DNA from: Acanthaster planci
Taxonomy: Eukaryota > Echinodermata > Asteroidea > Valvatida > Acanthasteridae
Assembly (NCBI RefSeq): GCF_001949145.1
Contig: NW_019091780.1
Span: 74,462 to 128,883, forward strand
Direction of reading: 5' to 3'
Length of the DNA stretch: 54,422 bases
The translations under genes were made by a program, and so were the position numbers. Each line of letters begins with the position of its first letter. The first letter of the stretch is position 1. This document shows positions 30,698 through 43,856 of the stretch, piece by piece. Below the pieces are notes generated by a model that saw only the letters and a list, made by a program, of their open reading frames with translations, was not told the DNA's origin and did no database searches.

Positions 30698-31290
30698 CTA
30701 CGTCTCTGCTATGGGAACCGATAAGTTACCAGCTTTTTGCTGCCTAAATGAGTGTACATATAAACTGCAGTGATACTCGGGTGAAAATGGCATATCAGCT
30801 GCAAGAGTAATATAAAATTATGTGATTTGTTCCTGATTGTCAAGGAACAAGCAGATTTTGTTCACTCCATGACAAATACTCAGTTTCTCAGTAGTATGGC
30901 CATGAGCAAATCACATCTTGGGTCAATCCAACGGCAGCTGTAAATAGTTCTCTTCAAATGTTTATGTGCCTGAACTTGAGTACATGTAAATGAACTGGAT
31001 TAAATCAATGCGGAAAATGCAGTAAAATATTGATGGACAGAAACAATGACCTTTGTATGAACCATGAGAGTGCAGGTCAGGACGTATACATGTACATTGT
31101 ATACTCAGTTGGTATTGACAACATGTACTTAAAAAAACTACATTTAAGACTTGATTGATCCACTGCATTTAGGTGACTTTGTAACACAGCTTCTACAGCA
31201 CTTGCATGTCTTCCTATTACTGCTGATTTATAGGCACTGAATATGTTACCATTCTTTGTGATGTTCCCTGATTGTAATTGTCCACCTATA

Positions 31291-31540
31291 GCCTAGACAT
31301 TGATGCCTACGTGGTGCTTTCTGATGCCTTTTGATGTTTACTGGAAGCCTGGGACATATTAATGTCTACGTGATGCTTTCTGATGCCTTTTGATGTCTAC
31401 TCGAAGCCTATAGGACATACTGGTGCCTATGTGATGCTCTCTGATGTCTTTTGATGTTTATCTGAAGCCTAGGGCATATTGATGCCTTTTTGATGCCTTT
31501 ATGAGGACTTGTGACGTCTATTTGATGCCTGTTGTTTTCT
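31291..31540. repeat. Tandem repeat, 56-61 bp unit, about four copies
   Basis: Four consecutive units begin with GCCT(A/G) at 31291 and then about every 56-61 bases. Each contains TGATGC(C/T)T and the TTTTGATGT(T/C)TA block. Within a unit TGATGCC itself recurs, so the array looks built from an older 10-20 base subrepeat. No coding. Confidence 0.65.
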
Positions 31541-31994
31541 TGATGTCTTTTGATTACTTAGGTTCCAAATGAGGCTTATTGATGGCTTGACTAAATTTTC
31601 TGCTGGGATTCCCTGTGCAGAGAAAATTTAATGCCAACCTGGGTGCAGGCATTTTTAATGCAAATGCAAGACATTAAAATCCAATTTAAAAAGTCTTGGC
31701 AAAATTAATCTGCAGTACACACGTTTGCATTGTTGGATAAAGCAAAACGAAACATTCACTTACTGACTGCATTTATCGGCTTTGCTGTTGCACTGTTTTA
31801 CAATGCACATATAGATATGAAAACAACCCTATAAAAGCGGTACAAAAATTTCCAGTTTTCCAAATATTTGTGCACCAATGTAGATGCCCCCAGCAGGTAT
31901 CACTGTGAGCAAGCACTGTAGTTTTGATTTCAGTAGCTCTATGACCTTTCAGCAGTTTATATGGGGTGTAAAAGAACAAGACAACAGTATTTAC

Positions 31995-34900
31995 CTAAGG
32001 CAGCCTCTTTAATATTCCTCAGAATAAGCTCTGCAAACTCTGAATCTAAAAAAATAAAAAAACATTTATGTCTCTCGCATACAAAGGTTATTCAGAATAA
32101 ATTCATACATAGACTAGAGTGATATACCACCATACTCTTTTCTACTGCGATCTTAATCAACAGGTGTAGAATAACATCTTTTATTTGTATCCCCACAAGT
32201 GACTACTCCACTATTTATAAATTGCACCAGTTTGCATTTCCACAATAACATCCTTTTAACGTCTAAGTTTTTTTCTAATCAAAAGAGAATCAGTTTCTCA
32301 CTTTTTCAAGAATATAATTTTCACATATATATAAAATAATATTTCCAAATAGGTCACTGGGGAGACATTTTGTGGTTAATTTTTCAATATTTGGGAGACA
32401 TTTCAATATCTCCCTACTCCTCCAACTACCAAAAAGAAGAAAATCTTTACTGTCCATATTTTGGGAGATGATAGATTAGGGTCTGAGAGAAAACATGCAA
32501 GGTTTGGTTAAGATTGGATTAGGGAATATTGAATTATGGGACGGTCAAGTTTGAAATAAAATTGTGCACGTTCTTAAGGGAATGTCTCCCAAGTGACCCA
32601 TTTTCGGTAATCAAAATACATATCACCTTGTTTTTACCTTCTGCCGACCTCCTACCACTTGGTGCCTCCAATGAGACAGTGTTACTTTTCCCGTCTCTAT
32701 TTTGAATTACAACTTTTTGCCAATAGCTGTCAAGAATGAAACCATGAAACAGAGAAAATGAACAACCCTAATTAAAATAATCATTTAAATTATTATTTAT
32801 TCGACCATTCAGAACAGAAACTGGTAGGACAATATTTAACAAACACTAAAGTCAAGGGACTATAGCTTAACAAAAGGACGTAACAGATAACAAGAGCAAC
32901 CCATTGGTTGGCCAGGATTGATAGTATTATACTTAAAACTATGACCCGAAAGCCTGTCAATCCATACTTGAAGTGGAATACTAAAAAACCAAATTAGATT
33001 TAAAATAATATAAAAGGATATAGAAAAACTATGCAAATTGCAATTAATAAAACTGTCAACAGAGTAGGCATAAAAGATAAGTAAACCCCCACAAAGTCAC
33101 AATAAACTAATTGAAACCTGCAATTAATGCGCTGTAACAAGAAATTAATGCATGCAGAACCCCACCACCACACAAACACACACCACATTCGAATTAAAGA
33201 AAATGTACTGTACAAGAATGAAGCAGCAAATTACGTTTAAGAAAGTGTCCAAAATCCATGCATTATACAAGGTTGTGCCAATGGAGCAGGAACAGCACCA
33301 GTTGCAAACAGAAAATACTGGTACGTCACATTTTACCATTCCTTAAACAGTCACCTATTGCTACTCACAACTCTTACTGGAAACAAAAAAAAATATCTTG
33401 ATTCCTCTGGACCTCTTATTTAGTGAATATCTTGTAGAACAGTTCTTTTGATCCGCATGTAATCCTTTGTGCCTATAAAGGCCTACTCTGTATTTTGCAA
33501 AGTGTAATTGCCCACACCATTGGCAAAAAATGAGCCTTTTCCTGCCATCCTGACCTACATGTATAAATCCCTGAATGATCTATACACATCTGCACTTTGT
33601 AGCTGTACATCACATGACAAAAAGGGTGTGGCATAACAGTTAAACGTTTATGATTATACTTTGGATTCCACATCCAAAAACTGTGAATAATGTAGGGCCA
33701 ATGATTTTCCGTTTCAGAAAAGTGCAAATTCAGTTTTCAAATATCTTAAATTCCGTTTCAAGCTGAAAAATTCCGTTTCACTCTTTCTTTTAACATAAAC
33801 GTGCACTGAAGCATACCCCATATTCAGAGACAGTACATTTACTGTAAATATTAAAGGTTACTGTGATACTTACATGTACACGCATAACATCCTGATAAAT
33901 TAAATTGCAGAGTAACTTGTTTCTTTTTCATACCCAGGTTATGGCAAAAGTGCATGTAATATAGTCTCAGTCAGATACCGGTTAGCGGTATGCTGTTTTG
34001 TTCCACTTAAATGTATTTAGTGCTTGAGTAAATTTGAGGGAAAACTAAAAAAATAACAGGACTGCAGATCTTCATCTCATAATTCAGGCAAATTGGTCTT
34101 CAATGTCTCCATTGAAATACATAATTGCTAGCATTTTTGTTTTTTGCTGTGTTAGACTCTCCCTTAGGTCGTTGAGGAGGTGTTTGTACTGCGAAAAGCT
34201 GCGCTCAACGTCAACACTCGCAACGGGCATCCAGATGATCTCTTTGGCGATGGCAGACAGGTTGGGGAATCTTCCTGTCATGGATTCCCAGAACTTGGCA
34301 ATGTTCAGTGGTTGAGGTATTTCAGTTGGATTGAAGTTCATGTATATTAGCCATTCCTCAATTGTGGCAGATTTGGGGTCTTCCAAGCCAGGGATCCGCT
34401 GATACTCTGCAATATCATGTGAGAGCGATCCGAGCTGTCTGGGATCAAAGATCCTGGCAGCTTTATAGATCTGGAAGGCTGGATGCTGCTCAATGTGACT
34501 CTCCAGCTTGTTGAAAGCAGCCTGGAAGACATTTTGAAATGTCTTGGTTATAGCCTTTTTCTCCTTCTGGGGCTTAGCCTGCATGAAGGCGTCAGTGTCA
34601 GTTCCAAATGATGTTTTGGTTGTGCCAGCGTGCAAATAACGACTCAGGTCGCCAATGGTGTTGTGTACTGTGCAAGCTAGAGGGTCCAATGTTGCCTCCA
34701 GACTGGTAAGTGCAGACATTAGACTGGTGCAATTCTCCTTTATGAAGGACATGTACAGACGTAGCTCAGGGTAAATCTCCTTATGTGTTGTCAACTCAAT
34801 AATCTACTCTCCTCCTTTTTGAACCAAGAGTTCCAACGAGTTGAAACTGGTACTGGAGGGAGTTTCACTTGATCTTTTGGGAGGTAGTCACCCAAGAACT

Positions 34901-37900
34901 GCTAGTAACGTTTCTTGCGTGCTGGTTTTTTAAAGAAGACGGATTTCATCATTTTGACAAGAGTTGCCACTCTGTCAAACTCTGGCCAAAGCTGAAACAC
35001 CTCAGCAGACAGATTGATGATATGGGCAAGACAGCGGACATGGCAACTGTTACGGAAAATTGGCTGCAAAACTTCCCGAACTGCCTTCTTACAGTAAGCT
35101 GCAGAATCAATGACAACTGCAATGACATCATTGAACTCAATGCCCACACTGGTTACAGCTTTGATGACAGATGAGCTGAGTGTAGAATGATTGCAGGATT
35201 CCATAGTACAAATATCAATGAGGAAATACTTCCCATGGACACCAGCAACAACATTCAAGATGCTGTGGTCTGGCACATCAGTCGTTTCATCAGTGATGAG
35301 GGAGACTTTTTGACCTTGAAGTGCTTCTTTCAGTGCTGAAAAATGGACTTCAAACTGACGAGGCACATAGAGACTTCGTAATGTTGCTGCTTATGGCAGT
35401 GTTCCACCTTGTTTGCAATGTTTCCTCATGAACGGACGCATTTTTTCTGCCTTCTTTAGAGGAATATCTGCCATGGTACACATTCTCACAAAGTCAAGAA
35501 TAAATTCCTCACGCAGATTCTTAGATTGGAAGGCTGAAAACAGGGTCACCTGTCGTTTAGCTGGAGGCTGCCCATCACCATCTAACTTGACCTTAGCGGC
35601 ATCGATCACGGCAGATTTGTTTTTTACATGTTTCTTGCTCTCAAGATGATCTTTCACAGTGTCAACTCGCTTGAAGTCTACACTGCTCACAAAACTTGCA
35701 GAAAAGAACATTTCCATCTGCATACAAATCACCACTGAACTGCTTGGCACGCTCAGACGCACACACACGCACCAAGGGAGCTTGCCGCTTCACCTTTTTT
35801 TGACTATTGATGCCATGGCCATTTTAATTCCAAAGCTGTTCACAATCTATGGTGACTTGAGTTATGTTTGTATTATAATTTGAGGTCTGAGCAGTTAGTG
35901 TAGCCTGTGCATTAGAACTGCTCTTGCAGGAAACTTTTAATTTTAATTCATTTATTCATTTAAATTTCGCGCCCCCGGGAAAAAACTAACTTTTTCCACA
36001 TTGACAAATGCATGTATCATGCAAAGCATGTAACAGTTGAAGAAAAATTACAGCTTCTAACGGTCAGTAATAGCTCTGAGCCACAAGAATCATTTTTGAA
36101 AAAAAAACCAGTAGTGATGTTTAATACATCAACAGTTTGAGGCCAATTTATTCGCTGAAATTTTCAAAATTCTTTCCGATGTTGGGAGAAAAAAATACTG
36201 AAGAAGACGCAGTCACGAAGCAGTCGTTTGGTTGGAATTGCCAGAAAAGTTGTGATTGGTATTTTATTAACGGCTGGTGAATACTCGGCCATTGAAAACA
36301 TTAATACTGCCACCTATTCCCACTGCACGCGGGAGTAGCATACAAGCAATAGCCGATACATCATATCATGACGTCACGAACATCAGCTGTCCGATCGAAA
36401 AATTCATGTCCGCCATCTTGAATTAACGTTAGGTGAGAAAATGGGATGCGAAGGTGATTTTTGGACTTCGATAAATGAGTAAACACCAAATGAGTTTCGG
36501 GAAAACCGAAGCTGGACATAAACGAATGCTTGATAATCGAAAGGAGAACAATAAAGCTGGCTATGGAGCAAAGGAAACCGGAAAAAATCATGCCGTGAGG
36601 CGGTGACTTTCCGGCCGCTCGCACCGTCGAGCGCGCTGATATGATGAGCTCAGCGATGGTGCATGTGCACGTGATAACTGGCAATGTGTCAACGTTACGC
36701 ACATACGTACGTGCGTCCAATTCCATTATCCGTCCAAACTGCATTTACATGTATTAATAATTTGTACTCACATGCATAATATTCAAGTAATGAGATGATT
36801 AGATGAGTTACGTTGCAATACAATAAACATCTGAAAGTTTATCACGCAGCTAACATTGACACATTCAGTGTTTATAAAACTAGCTAGAAGCATGTAGTGT
36901 ACAGTACACGGAACGGTAAGACTACAAGTACATGTAGGCCGTATATGCAATACATGAACCAAAGTAATACACGCTTACCACTGTGCCGTTTATCGAGGAC
37001 AGACCTCAAAAAATCTTCTATACTTCAGCATATAATGGATGGTCAAAAACAGAAGATCTAGAATGTACTTATTCGTTTATATATATATCATCTTCTGGGA
37101 ATAGATCAGAGCGAGATGGACAGAAAATCTGTATGCTGATGCTGGCAATCGATCACATGGACGGCGGCCCAATAAAACGTTATACATTGCATCGCAAACT
37201 TTACGACCGTAGTATGGAATGTCCAAAGTCACTAAAAAGGGATAAAGTATGGAGCGTTGACGGTTACAATTCCCACACCTAATCCTAACATTCTGGAAGA
37301 TTTTACCAGTGGGACTGAAGGCACGGAAACCGGGTAGGAAAGGTGGAATACGAGTTCGTCTCCGCCGACGTAAGTTTGGCCCACCATTACCTGTTGTCAT
37401 CATGGGTAAAGCTCAATCACTCTGTAATAAATTAGACGAACATGCTGCCAACGTTAAGTAATTAAACAGGTACAGAGAGTGCAGTTGTATGTGCTTCACC
37501 GAAACGTGGTTTAGGGACTCGCAAGTACGACCTGCATTGATGGCTTTGCGTGCGAACGTATGGACAGAAACCACAAATCTGGAAAAGCATTACGTGGAGG
37601 AGTTTGTATTAATGTTGCTACCAGCCTCTCATCTCCTGAGGAAATGTATTTTATGCTAAAATGTGCTATGATTTATGTATTTTGCATTATTTGAACAATG
37701 TATATCAAATTCTCTCAAACTCATATCAGAATTGAGGCCCCCCAACTTATTTTAGGTATACTTGTGACTTTTGGAAGATAGGGGGCGCTCTTCATGTTGT
37801 CTCATTGACATGTCATAAAAAGTCAATGAGCAAAATTTCTGTGAAACAAAAGGTCCAAAGAAGATCTTCCTTTTTCATCTCACAGGTACGTACTTTTCAT

Positions 37901-39014
37901 TTTCTGTTATCAAATATGGGATCTTCATGTATTCAAGTTTATTATTCAGTGATCGATTTGACTGTGACTACTCAAATTTAGTTTTATCTAGCTCTCATAA
38001 CCGATCTAAACACTGTTTGAATCATTACCTTGACTTCCTCTTTGCAGGGATACCAGCACATTCAGCCTCTGTGGCCAAATCTGAAACTTCCTCTGCCTTC
38101 CTCACTTTTGCCAAACCTTTTTCATAAGAACCTTCAAAAACAAAACAGGAAATATGCCAGCATCAAAAGTTTGCCTATAAATACTTTGTAGAAGTTGCCT
38201 GGTAAACAAAATTCCTGATCCTGAAATATCAGTTTTTGACATTAGGCTTAGATTCTCACCCCACAATGGTAAAACCATTTGCAATTTCATTCAACCTACC
38301 ATCTTTCTCTAGATCAAGAGATAACAGACATGCATTTATGATCAATTAAACATGTAAATGATTTTAAATGATGAAATAGGGGGGCTACACAATATTTGTA
38401 AAAGGATTTCTAAGANNNNNNNNNNNNNNNNNNNNNNNNNNNNNNNNNNNNNNNNNNNNNNNNNNNNNNNNNNNNNNNNNNNNNNNNNNNNNNNNNNNNN
38501 NNNNNNNNNNNNNNNNNNNNNNNNNNNNNNNNNNNNNNNNNNNNNNNNNNNNNNNNNNNNNNNNNNNNNNNNNNNNNNNNNNNNNNNNNNNNNNNNNNNN
38601 NNNNNNNNNNNNNNNNNNNNNNNNNNNNNNNNNNNNNNNNNNNNNNNNNNNNNNNNNNNNNNNNNNNNNNNNNNNNNNNNNNNNNNNNNNNNNNNNNNNN
38701 NNNNNNNNNNNNNGAGAAATGTGCAAATATATAGATCTACATTTTGAATGTGGGGGTTACACATGTGGAGCATGCATGATGATTTGTATCTACCCTATTT
38801 GAAACTTACTGGTTTTGTACAAAACACGGCATGGAAACTTCTGATATCCATCTGTTGGTGGTTCACGCTTCTGCACTGCTTTGTCTACCCTTGTCTGTGA
38901 CTTATAAGGCGGCCACATTACAGATGTCTCATTGTCCACCAACCAGCTATCTGCTGCTAATGCAACCGACTGCTCTTCAACAAACTCAATCACTGCATAG
39001 ATACTGAGTGACAT
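31995..39014 (-). CDS. Multi-exon gene with transposon-associated WPPY domain
   Basis: Minus-strand exons A 38810-39014, B 38029-38116, C 32638-32726 and D 31995-32045 have GT-AG borders, and every junction keeps phase (1, 2, 1). Exon A begins MSLSIYAVIEFVEEQS, carries ADSWL and MWPPYKS, and ends FPCRVLYKT. Exon B gives KAEEVSDLATEAE followed by basic KRKS. That order (short beta domain with a WPPY box, then K-A-E-x-x-S-D-L-x-T-E, then a nuclear-type basic run) is typical of a large family of transposon-associated proteins in fish and invertebrates, often annotated with DUF4806. Exons C (YWQKVVIQNRDGK) and D (SEFAELILRNIKEAAL) are less diagnostic, and their membership rests on phase. The B-C intron of 5.3 kb holds a hAT copy and a LINE fragment. 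More 3' exons are likely to the left. Confidence 0.55.
32727..34083. other. Intron region, no gene supported
   Basis: AT-rich DNA upstream of exon C on the minus strand. A possible alternative exon around 33265-33320 has splice-like borders on both strands (GTACGT on plus, GTACCAG on minus) but no recognised content. Confidence 0.3.
34084..35816 (-). pseudogene. hAT transposase with CGGBP1/BED-like zinc finger
   Basis: Minus strand, likely ATG at 35816. N-terminal finger: LFCKFCE, then after a frame break DTVKDHLESKKHVKNK, i.e. C-x2-C ... H-x5-H, as in CGGBP1 and related hAT proteins. The catalytic part at 35366-34902 has SLITDETTDVPD (first Asp), VVIDSAAYCKKA (second Asp region), the CHVRCLAHIINL zinc-like block, and then PVSTRWNSWF. 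The C-terminus at 34794-34084 holds the hAT dimerisation block VERSFSQYKHLLNDLR. Breaks: a shift in an A-run just after the start (about 35800), one in the finger (35690), one at 35390, a TAG near 34902 and a shift near 34800. The family moves by cut and paste with 8-bp target duplications. It lies in the large intron of the minus-strand gene. Confidence 0.9.
35817..37289. other. Non-coding region
   Basis: No gene supported. It includes a CpG-rich patch at 36360-36720 with TGACGTCA at about 36369. Part of it may be the terminal region of the hAT element, but a terminal inverted repeat was not identified by eye. Confidence 0.3.
37290..37625 (+). mobile_element. LINE (CR1/L2-like) 5' endonuclease fragment
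   Basis: Plus strand. A basic leader GIRVRLRRRKFGPPLP leads into VVIMGKAQSLCNKLDE, the usual N-terminus of the APE endonuclease of CR1/L2-type LINEs (N-x-R/QSL-x-NK-x-DE). It is followed by CFTETWF (the ET-W catalytic block) and MDRNHKSGKALRGGVCI. There is one TAA in frame near 37438 and a frame break near 37530. The sequence stops resembling the family at about 37625, so only a 5' fragment remains. Confidence 0.75.
37626..38028. other. Intron, no gene supported
   Basis: AT-rich sequence between the LINE fragment and exon B of the minus-strand gene. A plus-strand frame at 37927-38127 is the antisense of exon B. Confidence 0.4.
38416..38713. other. Assembly gap (N run)
   Basis: 298 unresolved bases in the intron between exons A and B of the minus-strand gene. 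Frames reported across it are meaningless. Confidence 1.
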
Positions 39015-41079
39015 AATATCATCTTCAATCAGGTTAAGGAAATTTACATATTTGCTTCTTCGGATCATTTCAAAGTATTAATTTCTAAAAGCCATGCTTT
39101 TGGAGATGGGGATAAAAAGTGCAAATTTCAAGGAAAAGCTTCTTAAAACTGGCAGAAAAGAAAAATCTCATTTAAAAATAACAATGGTCAAAAAGTACTT
39201 TTGATGCATCTATTTACAGATTCAAAAGACCTAATGATTTAAGGCTACAACTAAGTGGGCCTTTCTGCAAGGGAATATTGCACACTTGCATCTAATATCT
39301 ACCATGGAGCATGAATGCAGTACACCATCTAGCCCGTTTACCTTGTGTATGCCAAGACACCCCGATGGCAACGGGGTCGTGAAGTTGGATTCATCCCACG
39401 CACATTTTTAGTTTTTCCAAACATATATTTTTGGGTGAAGGGGTCTGTAAAAGTGGAGAAATGTGCCATTTTTCCACCTCACAAACTAGTGGTTTTTTCA
39501 TTTTTATCAATTACATTCGCAGTAGACGCCGCCAATAAAATCCCAGATAAATCGAGAGATATCGGTCGTTTTGAAGTTATACTTTCATAAAATAAATTGG
39601 AAGGTCTAAATTTCCTATCAATTGCAATGAAAAAAGGAAAAACGTCAATTTTGAGATGATGATACCCAATACATTCTGAGCTCAAAACCGTGATCAATGG
39701 GCAGCCATGTTCAGTTCACGTGGGCAAGGAACATTATGTTGCACATGCGCATAAAACAATGTCTCGCTGAAACTACGTGGGGTACTTGTTGACAGGTTTC
39801 TGCTGGCTGACAGGACTTTTCAGCAGATTTGTAAGTGCATTTTGTAGTGAATTCGACTTGGACTTGATTCACTATGTTTGTAAACTTGACTCCAACACAG
39901 TAATGAAAAGAGTCTCCTCAAATCTTTTGCATTTAGCGTGGTTAATCAAAAGATCCTTTTTTGTGATGTAGGGATGAAGGAGCATTCTTTTGCAACAACT
40001 TCAATTTATCAATTTATATTTTAATGACGTTGTTCTGTCTCCTTTAAAATTTCAGGTGATCAAGGCCTTACCCTAGTGCAGATATCGTGTACAAAATTCC
40101 TCTTTACCGGGGTCATTGACAGCAAATGCCACGATTGCATTATTTCTGGCATAATTTTGACATAAGTTGCGGTCAAACGAAAGGATTCATGAAGAGTTGA
40201 TGTACTGGCATTTCCGTCAATTATCTTCTTGAAGTTAGCAAAATGTACCCCAATACCATTGTTGAGTATTATGGAACCAGAGCCACCAAGGAATGACATT
40301 TGCCACTTGTTGCCCGCTTTGTGGGGATCCATGGTGTTTTGTAAACCTGGGGAACGGGGAAAATGGAGCCTGGGGCTTGAGTGCTACTCCCCCCCTCTGA
40401 TGTAAGCTAACGGACCCGTTAGGCATGGTCAGGAATTCTTACAAGTAAGAAGGGGCCCCCATGGAGGGATTCTGGAAAGAAACATTTCAAAGTAGACATA
40501 CGCACAAGCAGAAAACTGTGAATGTCTGCTTGCAGGTCCCTGCCTGAATCATTTAGCAAAGAAATACTTCGCTGGACAACACAGGGATTACAGTGATATT
40601 GATGGTGTTTTAATTCACTTAGATCACGAACACAAGTTCCTCACTTGGCATGATAAAATGACAGCATATGGATAGAGTCAGCAACTTTCCAACTCTTCAT
40701 GAAGCAAGGCGTTGATGTAATGAGAAGATTTTCCACTAGTACTCATCAGGTGCCACTTCCCAAAGTACTGTTCGATTTATGTAGTAAATCTGACGAGTTC
40801 TTATCTGCGATGGATGGTACAAATCTTATCGTTTTGAGAAAAACACTGAGCAAGCATGCACCGTCAATCAGCTTTTGTTATTCGTTTTCACTTATACGTA
40901 TTTGAGTGTGAGACAAACAATTATTATCCAGGTTGTTCTGTTGACCTGTTGTATTCGATGGTTGAGAGGTTTTTCACCATAGAGCAATTTTGATATCCTG
41001 GACATCACCCATGATTAGGATAAACTTACAATTTCCATAACACAGATATGAAATTGGCGCATTTTAATGATTGTACCCT
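39015..41079. other. Upstream region of minus-strand gene, no gene seen
   Basis: About 2 kb with no supported coding. Short frames on both strands have no recognised content. The promoter of the minus-strand gene presumably lies in its first part. A possible relic is seen at 40560-40700, where an open stretch (YFAGQHRDYSDIDG) reads like protein, but it is isolated. Confidence 0.35.
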
Positions 41080-43280
41080 ACGTATATGTCCCTCCATCAC
41101 GAATTCCACATTATACTATCGCAGGGGGCAAGTAGAATAGGAAACCGGGTTGCGCTTTATGTACAAATAGACCTGGTTTATAAAACTTGCAATGACCTAC
41201 TGAGTATAATTGAGATATCAAAGTATGTTTTATTGGAATTGATTATTACAGTTAAAGCAAATGTTATAATAGGATTTGTCTACAACCCCCCCCCTGGTGT
41301 GCCGAGTAACAGAAATTGTCTATACAATTTTGTCGCTCATACCTAATAAAACAAAGTGCTAAATCACGGGTGATCTTCATATTAACATAATGGAATATGA
41401 TACTGACAACAGTGTACAAAATCTCACCCTTAGACTGTTGAGACCATTGACAACTGAGCAGTGTTAACTGAGCAACACTCATAGACAATATTTTAACCAA
41501 TGATCTTGCAAAAAATTCATCACGACTGATGATACTGATCATCCTCAAGTGTTCCTAGTTACAAATAACAAATAAGAAAGTTCTATATGCAGAATTGGCA
41601 GAAAATGAGTAAAACGTAGCTTTAATGACACTTATATCGAAAATTTTACTAATGATTTCAAGACAATTGAACTGGAATTATGTTACACCAATCAGTGATA
41701 TACTCTATGTATGATTTCTTTTCAGTACTAGTTCAACAACGATATTACAAAAATTTTCCACTACTAGATTTTATGATAAGAATAAAATCTCCGTGTTTAT
41801 CTAATGCCATTTACAATTCTATTTTCTGTAAAAACCATCTACATGTACAAAGAAAATTCTTAAGGATCCCAACTGATGACCTAAATTCATTTATCAAACA
41901 GGCAATGTATTCATTAGCAAAGGTTCTTGCAGATATGTTGAATAAGTGTTCGACAGCTTGAGTATATGCTGATAAAACCGATCTACTAAACGGGATTTAC
42001 CCACAACAGGACTCACTGCAGACCAGTATCAATACTGTGTAGCCTATGTGTAAATTATTTGAAAGACTTACTTGCTAGAGAGTAATATATTTCATTAATG
42101 ATAACAAGATTCTTTCTGAACCAGAATTTTAATTTAAAGTCAAACGTTCTTCAAAACTAGCAGTATATTAGGGAATTAATAAAATATATAGGGGGATTGA
42201 TCAAATGTCTCCTTAGGGGTATTTCTGGATTTTTCTAAAGATTTTGAAACTTTAATCAGTGAATTTGAGTATTATGGTGTGCGAGGAACAGTGCTGGACC
42301 TTTTGGTAACAGACAACAATGTTATTTGTGTAAATTCTACCAAATGAGTCATTACCTGTGGAGTATAGGTCTGTGCCGGGCCCTCAACTCTTTAATCTCT
42401 GTATCAACGACATGTAAACCTCAGATTGTATTGTGAGGGATGTCATGCATGTTGCACATATAATTGCGAGTATGCTGGTGTGTAGCAACAGCGCCATCAT
42501 GCGGTGGCAGGGGCATTCCTCATGTTTGCCGTCGCCTCCGCTGTTGGGCTGTCTACTACTGAAATTAAATAGCAATAACACCAGCAGAGATCCGAGCCCA
42601 GGGTTGTCTGGTGTGTCTATTCATGCGCTCCCTGCACCAGATAGCGCCCCTCCCACAGTATGACATTCTGTTCACTTGCCGGTAATACGACCTTGTGCAC
42701 TAAGTAAATGAAGCAAGTCAAAACCTTAGTTTGGAATTTACAAAATTGGTAAATGGCTCTTTGCTAACAATTTATGTATGGATGCCCTAAAATCACATTT
42801 TATTATTTTACATTTTGGACCAGTCATACAGATACAAGTATTATTGAATAATACGATGTTAAGTAAATAAAAATTGAAAAAAGAATTAGAAGTACTAATT
42901 TTGGGGGTATTACTATTGATAAAAATTACATGAAAATATATTGATGAACCAGGGAGAAAACTCAAGAATTTTGGTATCATGAATCGTCTAAGATATATAT
43001 ATTATCCGGGTAATATTTCATTAACATTGCATGACTCTGTCATATCACCTTATTTAAATTGTTCCATGTTAACTTGGGGCTGCACGACATGCAACCTTAA
43101 CAATTTACTCACTTTCCAAAACGGGCGGTCCGTATCATTTGGACTGCTGGTCATCGAGATTTATTCTGCTTCTTTCCAAAATTACACTTACTGCAACGCA
43201 ACAGAGGAACGTTTGAGTACTCTCAGGCTAACGCAGAGGGCGCGCAAGGTGCTCCCCGCGATCGTTCGTGTAATATGACA
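41080..43280 (+). mobile_element. LINE relic with endonuclease and RT remnants
   Basis: Plus strand, heavily broken. In order: VALYVQIDLVYKT and VIIGFVYNPPPG (endonuclease), TLIDNILTNDLAKNSS (end of endonuclease), KSPCLSNAIYNSIF to FLRIPTDDL (linker before RT), then VFLDFSKDFE with EYYGVRGTVLDLL and ITCGV (RT motifs), and after 42730 WLFANNLCMDALKSHFIIF and IISPYLN-like, WGCTT, NLNNLLTFQ (thumb region). This order is that of a CR1/L2/Jockey-type LINE. The YxDD motif is missing, apparently replaced by a 200-300 base GC-rich insertion at about 42430-42670. It is not active. Confidence 0.8.
42430..42670. other. Foreign insertion within LINE relic
   Basis: A GC-rich 240-base segment (CAGCGCCATCATGCGGTGG, CCTCCCACAGTATGACATT) interrupts the LINE reverse transcriptase between the ITCGV block and the thumb region. 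Its composition differs from both sides. No ORF of note; probably a separate short repeat. Confidence 0.4.
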
Positions 43281-43856
43281 CCCGTGGGAATTCGGTTTGA
43301 ACATGCTCATTATGTTAATGAGGAACTCCCGCGACGCGTCGCGAGATTTCAGAAAAGCAGAGCGCCCTTATGGGATTGACACCGTTGCTAGCGGGAAGCA
43401 TTTCTTAAATTTTTGAAGATGCAATCGAAATTTTATTCGTTTAAAGTTGGCGGGAAACTAAATTCCCATGAATAAACAGTATATGCAAATGAATCCTATT
43501 GACCAATCAAAAATATATTCACAATCACAACCAATCATATCGAGCGCTGGACCCGATTTGGACGGAGGTTTGCCAGGTAAGTTGGCACCAATTTTGCTAT
43601 AAAAGTCTAGTTTCTTAATAACCGCTGACAAAAACAAAAGAAATTTATTCCCCAAATTAACTTCTCTTTCCTCTGAAACCGCATTTTTTATTGCAATATA
43701 TTAGATATAGACTTTTTCAGAATTTGTTACCCCATCAACTGCCCACAATACGAAATCAGCTAAAAAAAATTCTTGGCTTGATGTTGCAAATCTCGTTTGG
43801 CTTTTGACGCGGATGTGTTAAGGATTATGCACAATGTTTAGGTTGAAACGCTAACT

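Noticed and set aside
37927-38127. Plus-strand 66-codon frame
   Set aside because: It is antisense to exon B of the minus-strand gene, whose splice sites and phase fit much better. The pyrimidine-rich TTTGCAG on plus is a coincidence.
38342-38773. Frames of 110-140 codons across the second N run
   Set aside because: Artefacts of the gap, with only about 20-25 real codons each.
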